27,985 bases of DNA, from the NCBI RefSeq assembly GCF_031432315.1, contig NZ_JAVKGO010000018.1, positions 1-27,985 of the forward strand, in the 5' to 3' direction. This DNA comes from Serpentinicella sp031432315. Lineage in GTDB: Bacteria > Bacillota > Clostridia > Peptostreptococcales > Natronincolaceae. The translations under genes were made by a program, and so were the position numbers. A model generated the notes under the pieces. It did not search any database. It worked only from the letters and a program-made list of their open reading frames with translations, and had not been told where the DNA came from. Position 1 is the first letter of the stretch. Every line of letters starts with the position of its first letter. Below, in pieces: positions 9,037 through 17,497 of the stretch.

Positions 9037-9301
9037 AACTAACTTAAAAGTAAATATTTCCGTCCCAAAAAATATTTAAAAAGCTAGGTGGATAACCATG
9101 TTAAAAGTTAGTAACAGCGAAGGTTATAAGTACATTATGTATTACCCCGCATGTCCTTCAATAATTTTACCATTTTAACCGACATCTTTCTACATTTTTT
9201 TAAAAGGGGTTTAAAGAAATATCTTCCTAATTTTTAACATAAGGGAATTATTTTTATGTTATTTAAATTTAAATAGTAGGTGTGCATTAATTTCATATCA
9301 A
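9037..9301. other. Intergenic stretch without recognisable feature
   Basis: About 265 AT-rich bases between the candidate bmp-operon promoter and the truA terminator. I looked on the minus strand for a purine riboswitch, because nucleoside transporters often carry one, and did not find its conserved joining segments. No open frame with a ribosome binding site is evident on either strand. Confidence 0.5.
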
Positions 9302-9302
9302 T

Positions 9303-9348
9303 AAAAAAGAACCTTTTATTAACAGCTATAAGTCTGTTAAAAGGTTCT
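9303..9348 (-). terminator. truA terminator
   Basis: Minus-strand stem AGAACCTTTTAACAG / CTGTTAATAAAAGGTTCT (one 3-base bulge, 8-base loop) is followed by TTTTTTAT, 30 bases after the truA stop codon. Orientation and T-run fit truA. Confidence 0.8.
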
Positions 9349-9377
9349 ATTTCTTATAATTATTTTTTAAAAACTAA

Positions 9378-10115
9378 TTAATAATAAACTTCTTCTAAAA
9401 ACAATCCTTGAGCTGGCATCGTCTTACCGGCATCAGCACGGGTTTTGCTTTTAAAGATCTCATCGATATGGGAAATTCCTTTTTCCTTAAGCCCAATTTC
9501 AATCAAACTGCCCATAATAATACGAATCATATTATGTAAAAAACCATCACCAACAAAAACAAATTTGACTAGAGGACCTTCTTTAACAATATCAATTTTT
9601 TCAATGGTTCTAACCGTAGATTTATTGGACTTTTTAACAGAAGAAAAGCCAATAAAGTCATGGGTGCCTTCTAGTTTTTTTACTGCGTCTTTCATGCGTT
9701 CAATATCAAGTTTGTTTGGAATATGATAAGAATACTTACGGTGAAAAGCGGAAGGAACCCAATCGTTCCATACATGGTAAACATACTTTTTTCCTTTGAC
9801 ATTATAGCGACTGTGGAATCTTTCAGACGCTTCTTTAATTTCCTTTACTACAATATCCTGGGGCAAGTAATGGTTAATGTACTCATGCATTTTTTGTAAA
9901 GACATATCTGATTTTGTATGGAAATTTGCAACCTGTCCATTGGCATGTGCCCCAGCATCCGTTCGACCAGAGCCAATAATTTCAATCGGTGCGGAAACCA
10001 TTTCACTAAGCACAGACTCAATTTTTCTTTGAATGGTTTGGTCCGTATTTTTTAACCTCTGCCATCCTTTATATCTGCTTCCATCATACTCAATTATTAA
10101 TCTAATATTTCTCAA
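9378..10115 (-). CDS. truA: tRNA pseudouridine(38-40) synthase TruA
   Basis: Isomerises uridines 38, 39 and/or 40 in the anticodon arm of many tRNAs. It has 245 residues, normal for the family. It opens IRLIIEYDGSRYKGWQR, the conserved TruA first strand. The GRTDAGAHA motif (50-58) contains the catalytic Asp53, and FVFVGDGFLHNMIRIIMG near residue 190-207 is the second conserved block. The start is TTG at 10115, preceded by AAAGGGATG. The upstream bases contain no in-frame ATG, so the rare start appears genuine. The gene stands alone, in contrast to many Firmicutes where truA follows ecfT and precedes rplM. Confidence 0.96.
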   Translation of the reverse strand: MRNIRLIIEYDGSRYKGWQRLKNTDQTIQRKIESVLSEMVSAPIEIIGSGRTDAGAHANGQVANFHTKSDMSLQKMHEYINHYLPQDIVVKEIKEASERFHSRYNVKGKKYVYHVWNDWVPSAFHRKYSYHIPNKLDIERMKDAVKKLEGTHDFIGFSSVKKSNKSTVRTIEKIDIVKEGPLVKFVFVGDGFLHNMIRIIMGSLIEIGLKEKGISHIDEIFKSKTRADAGKTMPAQGLFLEEVYY

Positions 10116-10206
10116 TAAATCACATCCCTTTCCTATATTTAATTATCATAACATTTTATAACAAATATATACATAGCTAGTTGTGAAATGGGTGCGAACT
10201 AATGTT

Positions 10207-10305
10207 GTCATCCTGAGCCTTGCGAAGGATCTCGGGTTTGATTTTGTCAGTACATTTTTTCTTTGCTTTTCCTAACACCTGTCTCCTATCCAACTGCCCA
10301 ATTGA
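10207..10305 (+). repeat. Mosaic intergenic repeat, module 1
   Basis: The core at 10207-10235 begins GTCATCCTGAGCCTTGCGAA and continues GGATCTCGG. It is an imperfect palindrome (ATCCT...AGGAT with inner GC/GC). An AT-rich tail with CTTTTCC follows, then CTCCTATCCAACTGCCCAA. It is untranslated and lies between truA and the thioesterase gene. Confidence 0.85.
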
Positions 10306-10310
10306 CTGTT

Positions 10311-10400
10311 GTTCTCCTGAGCCAGCGAAGGATCTGGAATTTGACTTGCTATTAGTGCTTTTCCTATCCCCTATCTCCTATCTAACTATCCAACTGATTA
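10311..10400 (+). repeat. Mosaic intergenic repeat, module 2
   Basis: A degenerate core (10311-10337: GTTCTCCTGAGCCAGCGAAG, then GATCTGG), followed by TTTGACTTG, CTTTTCCTATCCCCTATCTC and ACTATCCAACTG. It starts 104 bases after module 1 in the same orientation. Confidence 0.8.
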
Positions 10401-10402
10401 CT

Positions 10403-10445
10403 GTCATCCTGAGCCAGCGAAGGATCTCGAATTTGACTTTTTTAT
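10403..10445 (+). repeat. Mosaic intergenic repeat, module 3 (tail truncated)
   Basis: The core at 10403-10430 (GTCATCCTGAGCCAGCGAAG, then GATCTCGA) is followed by TTTGACTTTTTTATTT. The octamer tail is missing. The three same-orientation cores are spaced 104 and 92 bases apart, so this is a small direct array. Confidence 0.85.
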
Positions 10446-10454
10446 TTGTTATGT

Positions 10455-10484
10455 TTGGACTGTTTTAATAAAATTAAGTATAAT
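10455..10484 (+). promoter_or_regulatory. Candidate thioesterase promoter
   Basis: TTGGAC (10455-10460), an 18-base spacer and a perfect TATAAT (10479-10484), about 43 bases before the start codon. The -35 match is only partial. Confidence 0.45.
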
Positions 10485-10526
10485 AGAAATAATGAATGAA
10501 TAAGAACCAAGAAAGGATTTGTTTAA

Positions 10527-10997
10527 ATGACCGATAATATTTCTTTTACAAAATTTGAAACAAGCACAGTAATGGAACCAATACACACCAATTCCATGGG
10601 TAACGTTCATGGCGGGGAATTAATGAGACTTATGGATAATGTAGCCGGTCTAGCAGCATATAAACACGCTAAAGGAGCAGTCGTAACTGCAAGAGTAGAT
10701 GATATTGTATTTCATAAGCCAGTACATATTCCGAGTATATTAACTGCAGTTGGTCAAGTGATCTACGTAGGTACATCCTCCATATTAGTAAAGAATAGCA
10801 TGTATGTACATGACATAAAGGACTATGATAACCCAGAGCTTGTGTTTTCAGCTTATGTGACCTTTGTTCATCTTAAAGATAATAAACCAGCTAAAGCACC
10901 AGAGCTTGTTGTTAAAACAAAAGAGGAAAAAGCACTTTACCAAATCGGAGAACAGAAATATAAAGAAATTAAAAATAAAAAACAAATAAATAAATGA
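10527..10997 (+). CDS. Acyl-CoA thioesterase, hotdog fold (YkhA/YciA-like)
   Basis: Hydrolyses acyl-CoA thioesters in the cytoplasm; 156 residues, one hotdog domain. The substrate-binding helix motif NSMGNVHGGELMRLMD (22-37) is the conserved N-x-x-G-x-x-x-G-G-x-x-M-x-x-M-D of the 4HBT acyl-CoA hydrolase subgroup. TARVDDIVFHKPVHI and LVKNSMYVHD follow as the central beta strands. The C-terminal 25 residues are lysine-rich and probably disordered. The start ATG is preceded by AAAGGA nine bases upstream. Chain-length preference cannot be read from the sequence. Monocistronic, ended by a hairpin. Confidence 0.88.
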   Translation: MTDNISFTKFETSTVMEPIHTNSMGNVHGGELMRLMDNVAGLAAYKHAKGAVVTARVDDIVFHKPVHIPSILTAVGQVIYVGTSSILVKNSMYVHDIKDYDNPELVFSAYVTFVHLKDNKPAKAPELVVKTKEEKALYQIGEQKYKEIKNKKQINK

Positions 10998-11076
10998 GGA
11001 AATGGCAATTACATGATTAAAGCAATGGGGCTTAAATATATTCGGTAAATAAAATTATCGGATTTTCTCAAAATAA

Positions 11077-11114
11077 AGAGCTAGTTAAGGTTGAGAAAAC
11101 TTAACTAGCTTTTT
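11077..11114. terminator. Bidirectional terminator between thioesterase and anti-sigma genes
   Basis: Stem AGCTAGTTAAG (11079-11089) / CTTAACTAGCT (11100-11110) with a 10-base loop. It is followed by TTTTATTTTA on the plus strand and by CTTTATTTT on the minus strand. It lies between convergent genes. Confidence 0.85.
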
Positions 11115-11122
11115 ATTTTATA

Positions 11123-12346
11123 TTAGAATCCAAAGTAATTAACATATGGTTTTGAAGCTAAAACCCTTTCAAGTTCTAGTGTTTTAATATCTTCAGTATT
11201 AACAAAATCTATTAAATCCTGGGCTTCTGCGTGGATTAATACGCCAAAAGCATTAACCCCATTTTCTTCTACATACTCAAGTGCATCTTGATAGTACGCT
11301 TTATTGAAGGATCCTTGTGTTAAAGCAATTATCGCATCAGGTCTGTCGTTTACGAATCTTAGAAGTGATTTATAATGTATTTCATAAGCTTTGCCTAAAC
11401 CGTCACGCACAAGTGAAGGGTTATCTTTAGTCATAGCGTCAACTAGCTGAAGGAGCGGATATCTTTCAGGATCTGCAATGTCTGGACTTTGTATCCCATC
11501 AAAGCTAGGTTTAAACCCAGTTATATGCCTGGAATATTCCTCGCTATCAGGGAAGTTACGAATACCAACCCATTTAAAATCAATATTTTCATATGAACGT
11601 GAGAGTTCCCAGAATTCATCCATAGATAAATCGTTATTAAAAGTAACATAGGCTGAAACATAGGATACGGGATTTAATTGCTCAACATGATTCATAACTT
11701 TTTCCATTTGCACCTTAAAAGGGTCTTCTTCCATTGATTGACTAATGCTGTCATAAAATTTTGGTCTTTTAATAGAGTCAAAAGCAGAATTTAAATACTG
11801 ATCTCCAAAAAAGTATTCGTAACTACCGATACGGTTATTTCTTTTTATTTGTGCAGAAATGTTTTGTGTGTCCTTTGTTAAAAGATCTTTACGACTAAAG
11901 TGTATGCTATGTCTTCCAAAACCAAGACTTTCAGAAATTACTGGTCCTGAAAGGTCATAACCTGGAAGTGTTAACTCAGTTAATACTCTTAGGTCAAAAA
12001 ACAAATCACTTTGATACTCACCTACAGATTTTCTAGATGGATTGTAGTACATACTGTCTATAATAGGAGAGACAATATAAAAAATACTAAATAAAATAAC
12101 CATAACACTAACAACAGAAGTAATTACCACTTTTCTTAACCTACGGTTAACACTTTTTTTAAGATTAGCGGTTTCAGACAAATGAGTATCTTCTAATGAT
12201 TCATCATTTCTAAAGTCCATTTCAAGACCTTCCGATAAATATTCTTCCATTGCTTCAAATTTATCAATTTCTTGTTCGATAAGATTTTGTTCATCCTCTG
12301 TTGCGATTCCTTTTTTATATTTATCTAATAATGCTTTGAAATTCAT
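11123..12346 (-). CDS. Membrane anti-sigma factor (Sigma_reg_N/Sigma_reg_C type, YhdL-like)
   Basis: Probable regulator holding the adjacent ECF sigma factor at the membrane. It has 407 residues: a charged cytoplasmic N-terminal domain (about 1-70, LLDKYKKGIATEDEQNLIEQ), one transmembrane helix (about 72-96) and a large extracytoplasmic part (about 97-407). The layout and the sequence flavour (FEAMEEYLSEG; later YVSAYVTFNNDLSMDEF) fit the sigma-factor-regulator N- and C-terminal families that include B. subtilis YhdL, the SigM anti-sigma. No zinc-binding HxxxCxxC motif is present, so it is not a ZAS-type anti-sigma. The ATG overlaps the sigma gene stop codon as ATGA, so the two are translationally coupled. 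The signal sensed is unknown. Confidence 0.85.
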   Translation of the reverse strand: MNFKALLDKYKKGIATEDEQNLIEQEIDKFEAMEEYLSEGLEMDFRNDESLEDTHLSETANLKKSVNRRLRKVVITSVVSVMVILFSIFYIVSPIIDSMYYNPSRKSVGEYQSDLFFDLRVLTELTLPGYDLSGPVISESLGFGRHSIHFSRKDLLTKDTQNISAQIKRNNRIGSYEYFFGDQYLNSAFDSIKRPKFYDSISQSMEEDPFKVQMEKVMNHVEQLNPVSYVSAYVTFNNDLSMDEFWELSRSYENIDFKWVGIRNFPDSEEYSRHITGFKPSFDGIQSPDIADPERYPLLQLVDAMTKDNPSLVRDGLGKAYEIHYKSLLRFVNDRPDAIIALTQGSFNKAYYQDALEYVEENGVNAFGVLIHAEAQDLIDFVNTEDIKTLELERVLASKPYVNYFGF

Positions 12347-12834
12347 TTACAATCCTCCTTTAAAGCGGTTTTTAGTTTGCGACGAGCTCTGAAAAGTATG
12401 CTTTTTATCCCACTCTCAGATAGTCCAGTTGTTTTCGAAATTTCATTTACTGAAAAATGACAGTAGTAAAAAAGAATAATGACTTCTTTGTAAGAAGGCT
12501 GTAGTTTTAAAATCTCAAAATAGATTTCCAGTCTCTTTTCATCATTAATAACTTGTTCGAGAGGCGTATCACCCTTTGACAAAATCTCTTTGTAGTCATC
12601 AATGTCTTGTAAATTTTTATCCCTTCGAGTATGGTCAAGGAAAAGATTTTTACAAACCCTAAAGAGCCAAAATTTAATATAATCTTTACTGTCATCAAGG
12701 GAAAGCATCGCCTTGTAAAAAGTATCACTGACCAAATCCTGAGCTTGATGATGAGATTGGCAAAGTGAAAGGGCATAAAGATACAGCTCTGTATAATATT
12801 TTTTATAGATGGCTTCAAGCGCGTCATTTTTCAC
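12343..12834 (-). CDS. ECF-subfamily RNA polymerase sigma factor
   Basis: Redirects RNA polymerase to stress-type promoters. It has 163 residues. The region 2 helix (YKKYYTELYLYALSL through FWLFRVCKNLFLDHTRR) and region 4 (LQPSYKEVIILFYYCHFS, then a helix-turn-helix SVNEISKTTGLSESGIKSIL) are both complete. The frame is open for 17 codons further upstream to an ATG at 12885. The GTG at 12834 is chosen because GGGAG sits eight bases before it, and the longer version would run through the ECF promoter itself. The first gene of a two-gene operon with its anti-sigma (4-base overlap). Subgroup resembling SigM/SigV-type factors is inferred only from the partner. Confidence 0.92.
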   Translation of the reverse strand: MKNDALEAIYKKYYTELYLYALSLCQSHHQAQDLVSDTFYKAMLSLDDSKDYIKFWLFRVCKNLFLDHTRRDKNLQDIDDYKEILSKGDTPLEQVINDEKRLEIYFEILKLQPSYKEVIILFYYCHFSVNEISKTTGLSESGIKSILFRARRKLKTALKEDCK

Positions 12835-12858
12835 AGAAATATCTCCCTTCACTTTATA

Positions 12859-12884
12859 AACGAAAATAAGACAGTAAGGTTTCA
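12859..12884 (-). promoter_or_regulatory. ECF-type promoter of the sigma/anti-sigma operon
   Basis: Minus strand: TGAAAC (12879-12884), exactly 16 bases, then CGTT (12859-12862). This fits the TGAAAC-N16-CGT pattern of Firmicute ECF promoters (SigW/SigM/SigX classes). It lies 25 bases upstream of the GTG, with the ribosome binding site between, and strongly suggests autoregulation. Confidence 0.8.
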
Positions 12885-13007
12885 CTATTTCATAAAATAT
12901 TTTTTAAATTACTATATCTATTTTTACATATATTAACTATTATAGTATAACACGGTATAGAACGTTGAATATAAGTAAATCAGTACACTTTACTAAGAAA
13001 ACATCTA

Positions 13008-13036
13008 TTGAAGATTGATTTCATAACAATTATACT
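13008..13036 (+). promoter_or_regulatory. Candidate promoter of the type III R-M operon
   Basis: TTGAAG (13008-13013), 17-base spacer, TATACT (13031-13036): a good housekeeping sigma promoter, giving a leader of about 90 bases before the mod ATG. Confidence 0.55.
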
Positions 13037-13132
13037 TAATGAAAGCAATAAAATTCAGGTTAGTTTGTATATGATCTTTAAAATATTGATTAGACTTTAA
13101 AATAAAAATCGTTTAAATAGGAGCGTGACAAA

Positions 13133-14806
13133 ATGGATACATATAAATTTGAACCGATAGCAGGTTTTCCTATGCTACATTGGAAGGGAAAAAGACCCTT
13201 TGAAGCAACCCAGTATTACCCAGCTCAACTAACAGAAGTCCATGGCGAGCCAAAGGATAATTGGTTAAATAAAGTATTTTGGGGAGACAACCTTCAGGTG
13301 ATGAGCCATCTTTTAAAAGAGCACAGAGGAAAAATTAAGATGATTTATATTGATCCACCCTTTGACTCAAAAGCAGAATATAAAAAGAAGATAAAGCTAA
13401 AAGGTGCAAGTGTATCAAATGATCACAACTCCTTTGAAGAAAAACAATATACTGATATATGGAAAAGTGATGAATACCTTCAGTTTATGTACGAGAGGTT
13501 AATTTTACTAAAAGAACTACTACATGAGGAAGGAACCATATACCTACACTGTGACTGGCACAAAGTACACTATTTAAGAAGCATGATGGATGAGATTTTT
13601 GGTGCAGAGCGTTTTATAAACGAAATTATCTGGAGTTATAAATCCGGTGGCGTGAGTGATCGATACTTTGGAAGAAAGCACGATAACATTCTAATGTACG
13701 GTAAAACAAATGGTTACACCTTTAACGTTTTAAAGGAAAAATCCTATAATAGAGGATTTAAACCCTACAGATTTGAAGGCGTAAAAGAGTATGAGGATGA
13801 GATCGGTTGGTACACATTGACCAATATGCGGGATGTTTGGGATTTAGATATGGTAGGAAGAACATCTGCAGAGCGTATGGGGTATCCTACACAAAAGCCG
13901 GAGGCGCTATTAAAGAGAATGATAGAAGTTTCTACAAACAAAGGAGATATTGTCTTTGATTGTTTTATGGGCTCTGGAACCACCCAGACCGTTGCAATGA
14001 AAATGGACCGAAAATTTATTGGTGCAGATATTAATCTTGGGTCTATACAGACGACAACAAAAAGACTCGTTAACGACATTAAAGCATTAGCAAAAGAAGA
14101 AGAAAACCAAGTTCCAGGTTTTGAAGTGTATAACGTAAATCACTACGACGTATTTAGAAATCCTGTACAAGCAAAGGAATTACTAATGGAAGCTTTAGAG
14201 GTCAATGCCATAACCCGTAGCCATGTTTATGATGGAGAAAAAGATGGCAGAATGGTTAAGATTTTTCCTGTAAATAGAATTGCAACAAGGGCAGATCTAA
14301 ACGAACTCATCACCCATTTTGATTATAAAGAATTTGACAGAAGAAAAGAACAAGCACCAAACAAACCCGTAGAAAAACTACTATTGATTTGTATGGGACA
14401 TGAACCGGGACTAGCTGCCCACTTACAAGAACAAGTAGACTATCAACTAGATATAGCGGTTGTAGACATATTAAGAGATAAAAAAGATATCCAATTTAAG
14501 CGAGAATCAGAAGCAAAAGTAGAAATTAAAGATAATCAAATAGTGATCGACCAATTTTATCCTATGAACCTACTACAAAAGTTAAAATCGAAGGAAAGCG
14601 TTGGAGATTGGCGAGAACTTGTAGAATCGGTTATGATTGATTGGAATTATGATGGTGCAGTACTAGAACCAACCATTGTTGATATTGCTCAAAAGGAAGA
14701 ACTTGTTAAAGGGACTTACGATGTACCACAAGAGGCAGGAACCATACGGGTTAAAATTACGGATCTACTCTCCGAAACCTTGGAGGTGACGGTGAAAAAT
14801 GGCTAA
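13133..14806 (+). CDS. mod: Type III restriction-modification methyltransferase (Mod)
   Basis: Site-specific adenine-N6 (beta-class) DNA methyltransferase that recognises the target and also directs cutting by Res. It has 557 residues. Motif order is that of beta-class enzymes: the catalytic motif IV IYIDPPF (DPPF at 74-77), then TQKPEALLKRMI (253-264) and the SAM-binding motif I FMGSGT (278-283). The variable stretch between (about 100-230) and the C-terminal 250 residues should include the target-recognition and Res-contact regions. The start is supported by AGGAG nine bases before the ATG. It overlaps res by eight bases. I see no homopolymer or short tandem repeat inside the gene that would make it phase-variable. 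The recognition sequence cannot be predicted. Confidence 0.93.
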   Translation: MDTYKFEPIAGFPMLHWKGKRPFEATQYYPAQLTEVHGEPKDNWLNKVFWGDNLQVMSHLLKEHRGKIKMIYIDPPFDSKAEYKKKIKLKGASVSNDHNSFEEKQYTDIWKSDEYLQFMYERLILLKELLHEEGTIYLHCDWHKVHYLRSMMDEIFGAERFINEIIWSYKSGGVSDRYFGRKHDNILMYGKTNGYTFNVLKEKSYNRGFKPYRFEGVKEYEDEIGWYTLTNMRDVWDLDMVGRTSAERMGYPTQKPEALLKRMIEVSTNKGDIVFDCFMGSGTTQTVAMKMDRKFIGADINLGSIQTTTKRLVNDIKALAKEEENQVPGFEVYNVNHYDVFRNPVQAKELLMEALEVNAITRSHVYDGEKDGRMVKIFPVNRIATRADLNELITHFDYKEFDRRKEQAPNKPVEKLLLICMGHEPGLAAHLQEQVDYQLDIAVVDILRDKKDIQFKRESEAKVEIKDNQIVIDQFYPMNLLQKLKSKESVGDWRELVESVMIDWNYDGAVLEPTIVDIAQKEELVKGTYDVPQEAGTIRVKITDLLSETLEVTVKNG

Positions 14807-17447
14807 AAAGAAAAGCGCTGATTTGGAGCTAGACTTTGCCTTTTATCAGTTTCTGCACCAATTTTATCAAGAAAAGAAGGGCAGTATAAAAAACAACTAT
14901 AGGAATCTAACAAAAAAATTCTTGGATTATAATGACCCAGGTCAAAATGAGCAAAATGCATATTTAAGAGTGCCCCAATTTGAAGCACTAGAAATGTACA
15001 TTTTTTTAAAGGAATTTCTAGATAATGAACCAGTGCACAAAGTTTTTGAAGATTGGTACAAAGAACAGAATAAATTTAAAGATCGACTAGATACGAACCT
15101 GTCTGGTAAGCAGGTGAAAATTACAGAAGAGGGAAAAATTGGTTATTTAGATAGCGAAGCATATGAAAAGTTATTTAATGAGATGAAAAAAAACGCACAG
15201 GAATACGCCAACTATATTTTTGCTTTAACCATGGGTACGGGTAAAACCATCTTAATGGCCACTTGTATTTTTTACGAGTTTATCCTTGCAAATAAATTCC
15301 CTAAGGATGCTAAGTATTGTCACAATGCCCTAGTATTTGCACCGGACAAAACAGTACTAGAGTCTTTAAGAGAAATTACAACTTTTGATAAAAATCTAGT
15401 CGTACCACCGGAATATGTTAGCTGGTTAGAAACCCATTTGAAAATTCATTTTTTAGATGATACAGGTATTGCTCTGTCTACCCTTGATGGTTCTAAATTT
15501 AATATTATCATTTCAAATACACAAAAGATAATTTTAAAACAAAAGCACAAAGACAAAAACCCAGCTGAGAAGCTGTTTATGCCAGAAACAACCGGGCATG
15601 CAAAACTGAGTGCGGCAGATGAACCAAAGGATGAGGAAATAGTAGATGAAGCAGACCTTCAATCGAATCAAAGGTTTACAAAACTAACAAGGCTACAGCA
15701 GCTAGGTATATATGTAGACGAAGCCCATCATTCCTTTGGGGATCAGTTGTCTAAAGACTTAGGAATGAAAAAGGCTAAAAATAGCTTACGTCTTACAATC
15801 AATGAATTAGCAGCCAGTTTAAAAAAAGAAGGGACACAAGTTGTGGCTTGCTACAACTATACCGGAACGCCTTATGTTGGCAACAAAGTATTACCCGAAG
15901 TTGTTTATGCCTATGGTTTAAAAGAAGCAATAGACAATCAATATCTAAAGGATATAGAAATAAATGATTTTAGTAACACCAAGTCCAAGGAATTTTTAAA
16001 AATTGTTATACAAGACTTTTGGCAAAAGTACGGAAAAGATGGGGATAGATACGAAGGGATGCTACCTAAGCTTGCTATCTTTGGCACAACCATAGAAGAA
16101 GTTAAAAACGAGCTACAGCCCATTGTTTCAGAAATTCTTGGAGAGCTGGGTATATCCTTAGATAAAATACTAGTAAACGTAGGAGACCCTAAGCTAACCA
16201 GCAATGACGATATTAGAGAGTTTAATAGACTAGATAGTCCCCACTCAAATAAGCAATTTGTTATTCTTGTTAACAAAGGTAGAGAAGGATGGAACTGCCG
16301 TTCATTATTTGGTGTATCTCTATTTAGAAAACCAAAATCAAAGGTTTTTGTACTCCAAGCAACGATGCGATGCTTAAGAGCCATAGGCAATGAGCAATAT
16401 AGAGCCACTGTATATTTATCTAATGAAAACAGAGAGATTCTTGAAAATGAACTCCAAGAGAACTTCAGACTGGGTATTTCTGACTTAAAAAATACAAGTA
16501 CAAATAAAGAAGTCTTTGAGATAAAAGTAGTGCCACCAGTTAGAAAAATAAAGCTCAACCGAATTAAAAAGCTCTATCAGTGGAGAAGAAAAGATGATGT
16601 TAAAAAGATTGACTTTAATATTGCTGAAGCCCTAGATTCAGATAATATTAAAAAATATAAATTAATACACACAAAGCATGAAGGACTTAGCTTTGATCGA
16701 GCCTCTATTGATCAAGAACAAAAAGTTGATATAACTCATGTAAAGGAAAAAGCAACCTACTCATCCTTTACCTTAGTAGGAGAAATAGCAAGATATCTAA
16801 ATGAATCACCAATTGTTATTGGTGAAATGCTTAAAAATACAGAAGTGGGCGTAGAAAAGATTGTAGAGGCAGTCAATCAATATAACGAGCTATTATATGA
16901 CTGGATTGTTCCCAAAATAATAGAATCAATTTACGAACTAAAAGACTTTGAAAATCAAGAAGAGGAAGAAATAGAACTTGTTAAAAATCCTAAAGCAGGT
17001 CATTACATTATTCACGCCAATCCAGAACTAGTTGTTTCAAAAGATGACCGAGCAGCAAAGGCCTATGCCCATAAAAGCTTCCACCTAGATACTTACTGCT
17101 TTGATTCAAGGGCAGAAAGTAAACTGTTTTGGAACCTACTTCGTAGTGAGTTAATCGAGGAAGTGTACTTCACAGGTATGCTAACCCATGGACAAACGGA
17201 TTTTTATATACAATACATCGATCCAGAAACCCGAAGCGTAAGATCTTACTATCCCGACTTTTACGTCAAAAGAACCGATGGACAATACTACATTGTAGAA
17301 GTAAAAGGAGATAATCAAATAGAAGATCCAGTTGTCAAAGCAAAAGCAGAAGCAGCTGCACAACTTGCCACGGTTAGTGCCATGAAATACGAAGTGATCA
17401 AAAGTACAGATATAGAAAAAGGTGTTTTTGGAGCCCTGCTAACTTAG
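14799..17447 (+). CDS. res: Type III restriction endonuclease/translocase (Res)
   Basis: ATP-driven DNA-sliding helicase-nuclease that cuts unmodified foreign DNA together with Mod; 882 residues. Superfamily 2 motor motifs: Walker A MGTGKT (145-150), DEAH (307-310) with the family-typical VDEAHHSFG, and motif III TGTP (355-358). NKGREGWNCRSLFGV and QATMRCLRA are the C-terminal motor motifs V/VI. The nuclease at the C-terminus is a PD-(D/E)XK site: YPDF with Asp820, then IVEVKG with Glu834 and Lys836. All key residues are present, so the enzyme looks active. The ATG follows GGAGGTGACGGTGAAAA inside the end of mod, an eight-base overlap ensuring coupled synthesis. A repeat-derived hairpin follows the stop codon. 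Confidence 0.94.
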   Translation: MAKKKSADLELDFAFYQFLHQFYQEKKGSIKNNYRNLTKKFLDYNDPGQNEQNAYLRVPQFEALEMYIFLKEFLDNEPVHKVFEDWYKEQNKFKDRLDTNLSGKQVKITEEGKIGYLDSEAYEKLFNEMKKNAQEYANYIFALTMGTGKTILMATCIFYEFILANKFPKDAKYCHNALVFAPDKTVLESLREITTFDKNLVVPPEYVSWLETHLKIHFLDDTGIALSTLDGSKFNIIISNTQKIILKQKHKDKNPAEKLFMPETTGHAKLSAADEPKDEEIVDEADLQSNQRFTKLTRLQQLGIYVDEAHHSFGDQLSKDLGMKKAKNSLRLTINELAASLKKEGTQVVACYNYTGTPYVGNKVLPEVVYAYGLKEAIDNQYLKDIEINDFSNTKSKEFLKIVIQDFWQKYGKDGDRYEGMLPKLAIFGTTIEEVKNELQPIVSEILGELGISLDKILVNVGDPKLTSNDDIREFNRLDSPHSNKQFVILVNKGREGWNCRSLFGVSLFRKPKSKVFVLQATMRCLRAIGNEQYRATVYLSNENREILENELQENFRLGISDLKNTSTNKEVFEIKVVPPVRKIKLNRIKKLYQWRRKDDVKKIDFNIAEALDSDNIKKYKLIHTKHEGLSFDRASIDQEQKVDITHVKEKATYSSFTLVGEIARYLNESPIVIGEMLKNTEVGVEKIVEAVNQYNELLYDWIVPKIIESIYELKDFENQEEEEIELVKNPKAGHYIIHANPELVVSKDDRAAKAYAHKSFHLDTYCFDSRAESKLFWNLLRSELIEEVYFTGMLTHGQTDFYIQYIDPETRSVRSYYPDFYVKRTDGQYYIVEVKGDNQIEDPVVKAKAEAAAQLATVSAMKYEVIKSTDIEKGVFGALLT

Positions 17448-17459
17448 AATATTACAACC

Positions 17460-17497
17460 AAACCCGAGATTCGAACGAAGAGAAGAATCTCGGGTTT
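17460..17497 (+). terminator. Repeat-derived hairpin after res
   Basis: Perfect 13-bp stem AAACCCGAGATTC (17460-17472) / GAATCTCGGGTTT (17485-17497) with a 12-base loop, starting 12 bases after the res stop codon. The right arm is a repeat-core end (AATCTCGGGTTTGATTTTGT). No pure T-run follows, only a T-rich tail, so terminator function is probable rather than certain. Confidence 0.6.

Noticed and set aside
8993..9301. Purine riboswitch ahead of the nucleoside transporter operon
   Set aside because: The conserved joining-region and loop sequences of the purine aptamer could not be found on the minus strand.
10207..10445. Repeats at about 100-bp spacing as a CRISPR array
   Set aside because: The sequences between cores are themselves repeated (AT-rich tail plus octamers) rather than unique spacers, and copies occur in both orientations at several loci.
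10220..10468. Open frame of 82 codons upstream of the thioesterase gene
   Set aside because: It runs entirely through three mosaic repeat modules. It has no ribosome binding site, and its protein is a translation of repeat sequence.
12507..12827. Second minus-strand frame within the sigma factor gene
   Set aside because: It is a +1 shadow of the sigma factor. Its product has no recognisable features, while the sigma frame has complete regions 2 and 4.
13133..14806. Phase variation of the methyltransferase gene
   Set aside because: No homopolymer run or tandem short repeat long enough to slip was seen within or just upstream of the gene.
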